DNA of 12,679 bases from an uncultured Bacilli bacterium (GCA_947631365.1 CANRLB010000027.1:1-12679), one strand, 5' to 3'. Counted from the first letter of the stretch, positions 1 to 8,156 are shown. A program made the numbers and translations. Notes: a model not told the origin generated them from the letters alone.

Positions 1-23
1 CGGGTATTTTTTTATTTATTTGT

Positions 24-68
24 AAAAAAGAAGATGTTAAGAAAATATTTTATTTATTTTCTAACATC
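24..68 (-). terminator. Intrinsic terminator of the secretion-like operon
   Basis: On the minus strand, just after the stop codon of the coupling ATPase gene, bases 68-55 and 47-33 form a 14-15 bp stem with a one-base bulge and a 7-base loop (TTTTATT on the plus strand). A T-rich tract (TTCTTTTTT, bases 32-24) follows. This is the layout of a Rho-independent terminator and suggests that the operon ends here. A plus-strand T run at 72-78 means it could also stop transcription arriving from the left. Confidence 0.7.
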
Positions 69-76
69 CCCTTTTT

Positions 77-2344
77 TTAATCATCATCAGAGAAAAAATC
101 ATCAAAGAATTCATCATCTGTTATTACATTTTCATTAACGATAACACTATCAACATCAATATTAACTTTTGGTTTTTCAATTGTTTTATTTTCTACTTCT
201 TTATCAGGTTCTTTAGGTGATTCTTCTATTTTATTATTTTGAGGTATTATATCAAAATCATCATCTAAATCATCTTTTTTGTCTAATATACTATCATTAA
301 GATTAATGTTACCATCCATTAAATTTTTATTTTGTTCCTTTAATTGATCTTTTTGTCTTTTTTCTTCTTCATCAAGTTCTTTTAATTTACGATCAATATC
401 TTTCATCATTTCATCAATACTTAATCCTCCACCAAGTGGTGAATTTGGAAGAGATGACATTGGATTAGGAGAACTTGGACTATTTAAAGAACTAGGCATT
501 CCAGGTTCAAAATTACTAGGCATCCCAAATGGATTACCCATTGTAAATGGAGATGACATACTACTCATCGGGTCACGACTAAATGGATTAGACATTCCCA
601 TGCTTGGATTATTACCTTCCATCATTTTCTTTCTTTTTTCTTCTGTAACAAATTTTTTTAAATCAAACAATTCTATTTGTTGAGTTTCTCTTAAAGGATA
701 AGTAGCTTCTGGATATTCTTCACCCCAGTCAATTTTAAAATTAGGAGTATATTTGGTTTTAAATGGACTCATTCTAAGTCTTAAAATAATAGCATCACCC
801 AATTTTAATTTTTGTAAATCACTTACAGTAACTAATGGTGTAGATGCTGTTTTATCTTTTTCTTTTGATTTAACTTCTCCACATAATTTACTTATTTCTT
901 CTAAAGCTTTTAATTCAGTACTAATTAAATAAACTAAATTACCACAGTTACCTTTAATAACTTGAGCGACATTTTCACCATAAATATCATTTAATTGAGC
1001 AAAGTTTTGAATAATAAATGTAAATCTAATATCTCTACTTCTAGCAGCAGATACCATACTATCAACATCTTTTAAAGGAGGCATATTAGCAAATTCATCC
1101 AGAATAAAATTGGTACGATATTGAAGTTTTCCTCCATTACTTTGTGCAACATCGATTAATGTTTCATATACTTGTTTTATAAAAATAGTCATTAAACTAT
1201 GATATGTTTTCTTTTCATCATGAATAATCATGAATACTGCAGTTTTACCTTTACCGATATCCCGCATATCAAAATCGCTATGAGAAAGCATTTCTGATAA
1301 ATTCTCTCTAGTGGAAAACAATCTTATCTTTTGTCTAAATGTTGATAATAATCCACCTTTAGTATCACTTGGGGCATTAATCGTAGTACTTGCAAACATA
1401 TAAGCATTACTATCAGGCCCTTTTAAATTAAAATATTCTTTAATATAGTTACTAGTGGCATATCTTTCTTCACCAACTGTACTCATATAATTTATACTAT
1501 TTAAGTTAACTTCGCTTTCTTTAGCATCTTGAAATAAACCTAAAGCCAACCCAGAAAAGTAGTCAGCAGATCCCTTCTCCCAGAATTCTGAATCACCTTT
1601 ATTAGATGGATCATACAAAATATTTAAAGCAACGTCATCTAGTAATTCCGTCGCTTTATCAAAATTACCCTCTTTGTAATATTGATAAGGAAGACTTAAA
1701 GGATTCCAAGCATTACCATTATTAGGATCTCTGAAGTTTAAAATAATTATTTTATATCCTCTAGCTTCAAGATTTTTTGCTGTTTTTCTATAAATTTCAC
1801 CTTTAGGGTCAGTAATTATCATACTTTCGCCCTTTTTAGCAAGAAGATTAACCATTGGAAAAACAAGATTTTCAGTTTTACCAGAACCTGTTGAACCAAT
1901 AACTAAGTTATGATAATCGCCATTATCAACCCAAATTTCTTTACCATTATTAATTAAAGGAATACCCGCAGCACTGATTTCTTTATTACGAGGATTAACT
2001 TTTTCTACTTTACTAGATTCTTTTATTTCTTTTTCTTTAGCCCATCTAGCATAACCATCACTTGGTTTTTCATCTGTTACTTTTAATCCAACGCCTTTTT
2101 CTTTATCTTTATCAAAAATATAAGATGATACACTTGTAAAAATAAAAATTAAAACACCAATAAATAAACCAATAGTAAAAGGTAAATATTGTCTACTAAA
2201 AGCACTTATAGGAATTAAACCGTAAAATGTTCCATTATTTATTAAACAAAAAAGATTAGAAATAGCAAGTGCACATAAATATAATAGAATAAAACAATAT
2301 AATACAAATAAGAAAAAATCTTTAGGTTCTACTTTAAATTTCAT
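77..2344 (-). CDS. VirD4/TraG-type coupling ATPase (T4SS coupling protein)
   Basis: Membrane-anchored AAA-type ATPase of the VirD4/TraG family, which in known type IV secretion and conjugation systems brings substrate to the channel. Seen: two N-terminal hydrophobic segments (about residues 9-34 and 54-77); Walker A GSTGSGKT at 150-157; a TDPKGE motif at 178-183; Walker B ILDEFAN at 414-420; and the family's R-x-R-D-I-R...QN pattern at 435-447. The core ends near 570. After it comes a low-complexity Met/Pro/Ser/Asn stretch (about 575-640), a charged probable coiled coil (643-675) and an acidic tail ending FFDDFFSDDD. Many relatives are about 600 aa, so the tail is extra. The ATG start is preceded by GGAGGAG. 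It is the last gene of a three-gene operon, 54 bases after the VirB8-like gene. Family assignment is firm; the substrate is unknown because no relaxase is visible. Confidence 0.93.
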   Translation of the reverse strand: MKFKVEPKDFFLFVLYCFILLYLCALAISNLFCLINNGTFYGLIPISAFSRQYLPFTIGLFIGVLIFIFTSVSSYIFDKDKEKGVGLKVTDEKPSDGYARWAKEKEIKESSKVEKVNPRNKEISAAGIPLINNGKEIWVDNGDYHNLVIGSTGSGKTENLVFPMVNLLAKKGESMIITDPKGEIYRKTAKNLEARGYKIIILNFRDPNNGNAWNPLSLPYQYYKEGNFDKATELLDDVALNILYDPSNKGDSEFWEKGSADYFSGLALGLFQDAKESEVNLNSINYMSTVGEERYATSNYIKEYFNLKGPDSNAYMFASTTINAPSDTKGGLLSTFRQKIRLFSTRENLSEMLSHSDFDMRDIGKGKTAVFMIIHDEKKTYHSLMTIFIKQVYETLIDVAQSNGGKLQYRTNFILDEFANMPPLKDVDSMVSAARSRDIRFTFIIQNFAQLNDIYGENVAQVIKGNCGNLVYLISTELKALEEISKLCGEVKSKEKDKTASTPLVTVSDLQKLKLGDAIILRLRMSPFKTKYTPNFKIDWGEEYPEATYPLRETQQIELFDLKKFVTEEKRKKMMEGNNPSMGMSNPFSRDPMSSMSSPFTMGNPFGMPSNFEPGMPSSLNSPSSPNPMSSLPNSPLGGGLSIDEMMKDIDRKLKELDEEEKRQKDQLKEQNKNLMDGNINLNDSILDKKDDLDDDFDIIPQNNKIEESPKEPDKEVENKTIEKPKVNIDVDSVIVNENVITDDEFFDDFFSDDD

Positions 2345-2398
2345 ACTGCTCCTCCAAACTAAATATTATTATACTATTTCTAATAATAAAAATAAATA

Positions 2399-3295
2399 TT
2401 AAAAGTTAATTTTATATTTCATAATTTTTTCTTCGGTTATTGTTATGGTATGATTTTTTTCATCATTAATAGTATAAATTTTTAAATTATTTTCTTCTTT
2501 TAAATTAATTCCAAATATTTGCGAATTAATAAGTTCATAGATATTTTCAATATCATTTTCAAAAGATGATAAATTAGGATATTTTATAAACATTTTTTCA
2601 TCTAACATTTGATAAGCTCTATTAGAATCTAAAAACATTAAATTAATAAAATCATTTAAATAAAATTCTAATTTCTTATTATCTTTTACTTCTAATTCTT
2701 GTAAATTATAACCACTTTGAATAGAAATATTTTCCCCTTTATAATCTGTAGCAAAAGTTAAAATATTTGAAACATTTTTTAAAGGTCTAATAACATAGCT
2801 TTTATTACTTACTATAACTAGAAAATTTAAATTATCATCATACAATAAATTATCACCCATCATACTTTGATTAAATAAATAGCCATTAACAAAATAATAT
2901 GTCAAATAATTAATATTTTTATAATATATTTCTTTTGCTGTATATGATACTGATTCATAATTGGAATAAATAACATTTGAAGCATTAAATTCATCTATAT
3001 TATTTTCACTTTTAAATGAGTTATCTAATATTTTATATAAAGCTTGATTATTTTTTTCAGCTAATAAACTATAATAATTATTAATAACATTTTGAATAGC
3101 AAAAAATATATTAGAATCTGTTAATTCAACTAATTTATTATCTTGCTCATTAATATTTGGAACATAGTTAGGATTAGAATTAGGATTATTAACAGTTATA
3201 TTACTATTCCGATTATTAATTAAATAAAATATAAATAGAATTAAAATTAAAATAACCACTGCAATTATTAAAATCTTTTTTTTCTTACTATCCAT
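2399..3295 (-). CDS. One-pass membrane protein with two NTF2/VirB8-like domains
   Basis: 298 aa. Seen: a short Lys-rich cytosolic N-terminus (KKKK at 4-7), one strong membrane helix (about 8-26), an Asn-rich linker (28-52) and an extracytoplasmic part. Two regions begin with the helix pattern typical of NTF2-like folds: about 62-92 (FFAIQNVINNYYSLLAEKNN) and about 206-250 (a long helix, then a short AYQMLDE helix and FIKYPNLSSFENDI). A membrane helix followed by tandem NTF2-like domains is the architecture of TcpC/VirB8 scaffold proteins in Gram-positive conjugation systems. I therefore infer a scaffold linking membrane and wall. Its binding site AAAGGAGG (3308-3301) overlaps the stop codon of the upstream hydrolase gene, 11 bases away, which suggests coupled translation. 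The fold call rests on pattern only; an unrelated lineage-specific protein is possible. Confidence 0.65.
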   Translation of the reverse strand: MDSKKKKILIIAVVILILILFIFYLINNRNSNITVNNPNSNPNYVPNINEQDNKLVELTDSNIFFAIQNVINNYYSLLAEKNNQALYKILDNSFKSENNIDEFNASNVIYSNYESVSYTAKEIYYKNINYLTYYFVNGYLFNQSMMGDNLLYDDNLNFLVIVSNKSYVIRPLKNVSNILTFATDYKGENISIQSGYNLQELEVKDNKKLEFYLNDFINLMFLDSNRAYQMLDEKMFIKYPNLSSFENDIENIYELINSQIFGINLKEENNLKIYTINDEKNHTITITEEKIMKYKINF

Positions 3296-3306
3296 ATAAT
3301 CCTCCT

Positions 3307-6249
3307 TTAATTACAATTGTTTTCAACATAATTAGTAAAGCTTTCTAAATAATTATTAACTCTTTGAGGGCAATGAACTTCTTTATTATTAGGAGCTTCA
3401 TAATTTAAACAATAATTAAGAGCTATTTCAGATGCTGAATAATTACCGGTTACGTATTTATAAGTAGTGGGATATAATGGTAATTCTTCATCCAACATAT
3501 ATCCTAGTTGAGCTTTAACTGAACCAATCGAGGCATTTAAATTTTTAGCATAGTCATATAATTTAGCTTTTCTATCCGAAGTAGTCCATTGAACCAAACC
3601 ATATCCTGCATGATCATTAACAAAATATTCTTTTTTATAAGCTCCACTGTCAACACCATTAGTATAAGCACTATCACTACCAAATCCTTTAATCTCAGGG
3701 TGGGCACAATAGCCATAACTATTACCTTTGGCAGATTTACAACAATTACCCTCTTCATAACAGTTTTCCAAATTAGTTGATTTAAAAGCACTTTCTTGGT
3801 TAAGGTTAATCATAATACCAATTACCGCATTTTTTGATAAGCCACTTGACATTAAAGCAAGACAAACATTTTGTTTTCCATCTTTGCCTGTTTCAAAATC
3901 GGTTATATTAAAACTATTTGTAGGACGAGGATTATCACTACTTACATATTCTAAAGGATCAACTTTTGTACCATTATTTCTTACCTCAAAGTGTAAATGA
4001 CATCCTGTGGAAGAACCACTTGAACCAATTAAAGCTATTTTTTGTCCCTGTTTAACACTATCCCCTTCTTTAACAGTTAAAGAATTTAAATATAAATGGG
4101 CATAGACTGTTTCTATTCCATTATCATGTTCAATTTTAATATAGTTACCATATCCTCCACCGCAACTACTACCTAGACTACCCATACTAGGACATTCATC
4201 ATTTATCTTAACAACTTTTCCATCTTTGGCAGCAATAACTACATTAGATTCACAATCTCCCGCAATATCAATTCCTTGATGATAACTTTTTGTTCCATTA
4301 ATAACCCGCCAACCAAATTTAGAAGAAATATAAGTAGTAGATGGTGATCCACCATATATATTTCCTTGGGTTGCTTCAAGACTACCGATTGGCCACCAAA
4401 AAGCATCATTTTCGGTAAGACTATAATATGTACAAAAATTATTTAAATCATATAAAGTTAAATTATTACTAATTTTATTTTCAATATTACTATTTATAAT
4501 ATTATAAATATTTTTATAATCACTATTACTATAATGTAATCCTTCACTATCATAACTAGTTATAGATTCTTCTGTAAAATTTAAATCAATATATTTTAAA
4601 TTACTAATATTACTATCAATAATTAAACTTGCCATTTCATTATTAAAATTATTAATTCCTTCATTACTAACATATTTAGCTAAACTATCTTTAACTGGTC
4701 CAACAGAAACTATATATATAAAATGATTAGGCCACATTTTTAAAGCCAAGTCTTTAAATTCATCAAAATATTTTTGAGCACTTATATAAGTATAATCATT
4801 AACTCCTAACCAAATAATTATGTTATATGAGGCACCTTCTCGCATTTTAGAATTAATTCCTTCAATACCACCAGATGTAGCATTAGTATTACTACTACTA
4901 AAAGTACCATTTCCTATTAACCAATTATATCCATAACCTACTCCATAAACCGTGTTATTATTATTTATTACCCCTGATAATAACATTCCTTGCATTCTGG
5001 AATCTCCTAAAAACAAAGAATCACGATATACTTGAGTAGTATTATCATCTTCTTCTATATCGCCATTACTATAAACTGCATTTAAAATTTGTTGATATGT
5101 TTCACTAGTATCATTTTTTATTTTTTCAATAATGTTAAAATCTAATTCTAATTTATTACTATTATTTAAACTATTTATTGCCGAATTATATGATTCAGAA
5201 ATATATAAGTAGTTTGATATGGTATCATAAATAGTTGATAATTTTTCATAATTAGAATCTTCTGAAGATAAACTTTGATAACTCATATTACAATCATCAA
5301 GTTCAATATCTTTTCTCGAACTATTATACCCTCCTAAACTAAGAGCATTAGTTTTAATAATTATCATTAAAGCTTTTAATTGTTCATCATTTAAATTTTC
5401 ATTATTACTATAAGCATAAGTTGAACCAATAACATAATCTTTAATAGTTAAAGATGAAGTTATGGAATTAGTACTATCTATACTACAACTATTAAAATTA
5501 ACCATCGTTTCATTAAAATTACAGGCAGAATCAAAATAACCTAAAGATGAATTATTTTTATTTTTATTATCATCATAAAAAAACATTAAAAAGATAAAGA
5601 TAATAAAAACAAAAAATATAGCTGCAGAAACAATGATAATTCCATAAGGGCTTTTAAGAAATGTTAAAATACTTTTACCAACATTAATAGAAACTTTTTT
5701 AACTGCATCTTTAGCATCCTTAGGAATACCCAATTTACTTTTAACTTTATCTTTTAAATTATCGCCAACTTCTTTGACTTTTTCTTTAGCTAACTCTCCT
5801 GGATGAGTTGCCATATAAGCTTTATTTTTAGCATTTGCTATTTTATTACCAATTTGATTTTTTTTAGCTTTAGCATAATTAATTCGATCATTGGCTTTAT
5901 CAATTGCTGATTTATGGCTCGTATTAGATCCATCAGCTTTTACAGGTTCCCCTTCACTGCCATCATTCATTTTCCAGTTGCGGTCTTTTTCTTTTTTAGC
6001 GGCATCTGCCTCTTCATCTAACTCTTTTTGTCTATTAGCATAATAATTGCGATCATAATGTCCCTTTTCATCTTTGGCAGCATTATGTTCTTTTTCACCA
6101 AATCTTTGAGATTCTCCTGTATCATATACATCTTCTTCATCATATAAATCCTCAATCTCTTCATCATCGGTATCATAAATATCAAAATCAGTGTCTTCTA
6201 TAGTAGAATTATCATCTATATTTTGATCATTATAATCTTCATCATTCAT
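3307..6249 (-). CDS. Multidomain membrane-anchored peptidoglycan hydrolase (SpoIID-like, SGNH, M23, phage-lysozyme-like)
   Basis: 980 aa, type II membrane protein. Domains in order: an acidic N-terminus (1-45) and charged cytosolic region with basic stretches (about 115-200); one membrane helix (about 202-225); a SpoIID-like segment (about 266-310) without the usual catalytic Glu; an SGNH/GDSL esterase domain (about 405-590) with GDSR at 415-418 (Ser417), GVND at 482-485 and SEGLHYS near His572; an M23 metallopeptidase domain (about 635-770) with HxxxD at 657-661, YAH at 716-718 and HLH at 751-753, matching the LytM zinc and catalytic residues; and a phage-tail-lysozyme-like domain (about 785-975) with Glu819 in NQES and GYGLVQW at 882-888. 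Conjugative Gram-positive systems carry two-domain wall hydrolases (CwlT, TcpG). This one fills that slot with more domains. It is first in the operon with the VirB8-like scaffold and VirD4-type ATPase, so I infer that it opens the wall for that machine. The ATG is preceded by AGGTGG. Confidence 0.88.
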   Translation of the reverse strand: MNDEDYNDQNIDDNSTIEDTDFDIYDTDDEEIEDLYDEEDVYDTGESQRFGEKEHNAAKDEKGHYDRNYYANRQKELDEEADAAKKEKDRNWKMNDGSEGEPVKADGSNTSHKSAIDKANDRINYAKAKKNQIGNKIANAKNKAYMATHPGELAKEKVKEVGDNLKDKVKSKLGIPKDAKDAVKKVSINVGKSILTFLKSPYGIIIVSAAIFFVFIIFIFLMFFYDDNKNKNNSSLGYFDSACNFNETMVNFNSCSIDSTNSITSSLTIKDYVIGSTYAYSNNENLNDEQLKALMIIIKTNALSLGGYNSSRKDIELDDCNMSYQSLSSEDSNYEKLSTIYDTISNYLYISESYNSAINSLNNSNKLELDFNIIEKIKNDTSETYQQILNAVYSNGDIEEDDNTTQVYRDSLFLGDSRMQGMLLSGVINNNNTVYGVGYGYNWLIGNGTFSSSNTNATSGGIEGINSKMREGASYNIIIWLGVNDYTYISAQKYFDEFKDLALKMWPNHFIYIVSVGPVKDSLAKYVSNEGINNFNNEMASLIIDSNISNLKYIDLNFTEESITSYDSEGLHYSNSDYKNIYNIINSNIENKISNNLTLYDLNNFCTYYSLTENDAFWWPIGSLEATQGNIYGGSPSTTYISSKFGWRVINGTKSYHQGIDIAGDCESNVVIAAKDGKVVKINDECPSMGSLGSSCGGGYGNYIKIEHDNGIETVYAHLYLNSLTVKEGDSVKQGQKIALIGSSGSSTGCHLHFEVRNNGTKVDPLEYVSSDNPRPTNSFNITDFETGKDGKQNVCLALMSSGLSKNAVIGIMINLNQESAFKSTNLENCYEEGNCCKSAKGNSYGYCAHPEIKGFGSDSAYTNGVDSGAYKKEYFVNDHAGYGLVQWTTSDRKAKLYDYAKNLNASIGSVKAQLGYMLDEELPLYPTTYKYVTGNYSASEIALNYCLNYEAPNNKEVHCPQRVNNYLESFTNYVENNCN

Positions 6250-6273
6250 AAAAAGACACCACCTAACTATTTA

Positions 6274-6302
6274 ATTTTACCATAATTAAATATTATTTAA
6301 AA
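6274..6302 (-). promoter_or_regulatory. Candidate promoter of the secretion-like operon
   Basis: On the minus strand the extended -10 TGGTAAAAT lies at 6282-6274, with a weak -35 (TTTTAA, 6302-6297) 17 bases upstream. Transcription would start about 18 bases before the hydrolase ATG and still include its AGGTGG site. A TTGTCA at 6309-6304 is an alternative -35 but is badly spaced. Confidence 0.4.
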
Positions 6303-6315
6303 GTGACAATTTATA

Positions 6316-6344
6316 TTGTAAATTATTTTAATTTATGATTTAAT
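6316..6344 (+). promoter_or_regulatory. Candidate promoter for the 210-aa gene and the methylthiotransferase
   Basis: TTGTAA (6316-6321), a 17-base spacer and TTTAAT (6339-6344) form a sigma-A-like promoter. It would give a leader of about 17 bases containing the AAAGGAAG binding site. TATGAT at 6334-6339 is an alternative -10. The whole area is AT-rich, so chance matches are likely. Confidence 0.35.
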
Positions 6345-6367
6345 AACTTATTAAAGGAAGAGATACT

Positions 6368-7000
6368 ATGGATTTATGGACAATGTACAATAAAGAAAAA
6401 ACTTACGCTATCATGAAAAAAGATTATAATGAAGCATATTTTACAATTATCTCTTATTTTATTTATCGCTTTTTTATTAATGGTATATATAAATATTTTT
6501 TATATACTTTATTCAAATATAATCATGGTTTGTTAATTCAAGAAAATAAAAATTTAATTAAAGGAGCAATAAAAATAAGGGCAATATATGATAAAATTTT
6601 TGAATCACCAAATTTTAAAAAAGATAATTCCACTGGCAATTTATTTACTTTTGTCATTGATGAATCATGCACATTAACCTTTAATATTAATAGAGATTTT
6701 ATTTTTATAAATTTCTATTTACCACAAATGATTAATAATTTTATGAAAAGACATCATCTTAGTCCCAAAAATATTAAAAGTACTGATATAGAAGATTGTA
6801 CGTGGAATATAAAATCCTCTTTTGAAAATTTAATAAATGCTTATTATAATGAACAAGATATATTAAATTATTTAGATGAAGATGTTAATGCTTTAATGGA
6901 AACTTGGAATATTTCTCTTGATGACTTAATTCAAGTATTCGGGGTTAATCCTATAGAACTATCTAATAATAGAGATGAAGATTTAAAACAAAATAGATAA
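6368..7000 (+). CDS. Unrecognised 210-aa protein
   Basis: I do not recognise this protein. The ATG follows AAAGGAAG with good spacing. Seen: an aromatic, hydrophobic stretch at about 23-51 (rich in Tyr, Phe and Ile) that may be a membrane or buried helix; a probable beta region at about 91-118; and an acidic, helical C-terminal third. Within that third, residues 180-199 (WNISLDDLIQVFGVNPIELS) loosely resemble a helix-turn-helix. The gene lies 19 bases before the methylthiotransferase gene on the same strand, so the two are probably co-transcribed, and it diverges from the secretion-like operon. A role as partner or regulator of either neighbour is possible but only by position. The coding call is strong; the function is unknown. 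Confidence 0.8.
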   Translation: MDLWTMYNKEKTYAIMKKDYNEAYFTIISYFIYRFFINGIYKYFLYTLFKYNHGLLIQENKNLIKGAIKIRAIYDKIFESPNFKKDNSTGNLFTFVIDESCTLTFNINRDFIFINFYLPQMINNFMKRHHLSPKNIKSTDIEDCTWNIKSSFENLINAYYNEQDILNYLDEDVNALMETWNISLDDLIQVFGVNPIELSNNRDEDLKQNR

Positions 7001-7013
7001 CATAATTTTATGT

Positions 7014-7020
7014 GAGAGAG
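7014..7020 (+). promoter_or_regulatory. Ribosome binding site that favours a TTG start at 7029
   Basis: The only purine-rich site before the methylthiotransferase gene is GAGAGAG at 7014-7020. It overlaps the GTG codon at 7020 and so cannot serve it. It lies 8 bases before the in-frame TTG at 7029, which would make the protein begin MKIFLGEKFDC. I prefer the TTG start. Confidence 0.45.
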
Positions 7021-8126
7021 TGATTTTATTGAAAATATTTTTAGGTGAAAAATTTGATTGTAATTTAAATTATCAATATGAATTAATAGCGAATAATTTA
7101 AGTGATAAATATACCATTACGCAAAATGTTTCCGAAGCCGATGCCCTAGTTTTTGCTTCAACTTGTTGTTGTACTGAAGAAACAATTTTTAGCATTTTAA
7201 ACTATATTATCGAATGTATTGAACAAAAGAAACCAACAGCTAAAGTTTATTTAACGGGGTGTTTAACAAGAAAATTTAAAGATAAAAAATTTAATAATTG
7301 GATCAATGAAATATTTGCAAAGTATATAGATTATGTAATTCCCCAAAATGAACCAGATTTATTATTGCAAAAAATAAATAATGGCTTTGCAAATACTATT
7401 GATGATTTTGGCTACTTTTCTTATGATAATAATAATGGTAATATCTATATTTGTAATGGTTGTCTTAATAATTGTGCTTTTTGCAAAACTTCTTATCAAG
7501 ATTATCCTTTGAAAAGCGCTAGTATTGAAGAAATTTTTGACGTGTTAGATTATAGTAATGAAAATAAAATACAAACAATTAGCTTAATGGGAACCAATAT
7601 TTGTCAGTATGGAATAGATTTATATAAAAGGCCAAGACTATTAGAAATTATAGAATATATTGATAAATTAGATAATATTAAAAACATTGAATTAATTGGT
7701 TTTTCTTATAAAGATAGTATTCAAAACCATTTTGAAGATTATTTAGCATATAGTCCTAAAGTAAGTTATATATCTGGATCTTTAGAAACTGGAAGCAATC
7801 GTTTACTTTCTTTAATAAGAAAGGGCTTTACTGCTGAAGAATTTATCGAATTTGTAAATAAAATTAAAAAGTTTTATTCAAAAGAATTAGATTTAAATAT
7901 TATTTCTGGTCTTCCTACTGAAACTATAGATGATATTAAAGATACTTTAAAAGTTTTAGAGATAGTTAAACCTTATAGAGTAAATATTTGTAAGTATTGC
8001 AATTCTAATTTTTTAGATTTAAATAGTTTACCTCAACTATCTAATGAACAAATAAGTAATAATACAAGAATATATTCAAATGTTTTAACAAGAAGAAAAG
8101 TTAGAAATCAAATAATTGGTTTTTAA
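7020..8126 (+). CDS. Radical SAM methylthiotransferase of the MiaB/RimO/MtaB type, without TRAM domain
   Basis: Known enzymes of this family add a methylthio group to tRNA or to a ribosomal protein using two [4Fe-4S] clusters. Numbering is from GTG at 7020; the likely TTG start at 7029 removes three residues. Seen: an N-terminal UPF0004-like domain with cysteines in the three family positions (Cys14 in FDCNLN, the Cys49-51 triplet, Cys81 in LTGCLTRK); the radical SAM motif CLNNCAFC (Cys148, 152, 155); LMGTNICQYG at 189-198, resembling the family's LTGQNVxxYG; ETGSNRLLSLIRKG at 256-269, where relatives have QSGS; and SGLPTET at 296-302, resembling GFPGET. The protein stops near 368 aa, against about 420-450 in relatives, and no TRAM RNA-binding domain follows. 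Its substrate may therefore differ from that of MiaB. It is downstream of, and probably co-transcribed with, the unknown 210-aa gene. Confidence 0.85.
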   Translation: MILLKIFLGEKFDCNLNYQYELIANNLSDKYTITQNVSEADALVFASTCCCTEETIFSILNYIIECIEQKKPTAKVYLTGCLTRKFKDKKFNNWINEIFAKYIDYVIPQNEPDLLLQKINNGFANTIDDFGYFSYDNNNGNIYICNGCLNNCAFCKTSYQDYPLKSASIEEIFDVLDYSNENKIQTISLMGTNICQYGIDLYKRPRLLEIIEYIDKLDNIKNIELIGFSYKDSIQNHFEDYLAYSPKVSYISGSLETGSNRLLSLIRKGFTAEEFIEFVNKIKKFYSKELDLNIISGLPTETIDDIKDTLKVLEIVKPYRVNICKYCNSNFLDLNSLPQLSNEQISNNTRIYSNVLTRRKVRNQIIGF

Positions 8127-8156
8127 TCGTTTTATCCATGAATGTTCATACTTTAA

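Noticed and set aside
3589..3780. 63-codon plus-strand open frame
   Set aside because: It is antisense to the same hydrolase region; its Ile/Thr-rich composition is a shadow of the opposite strand.
3537..3791. 84-codon minus-strand open frame
   Set aside because: It lies wholly inside the phage-lysozyme-like end of the 980-aa hydrolase in another frame and has no family features of its own.
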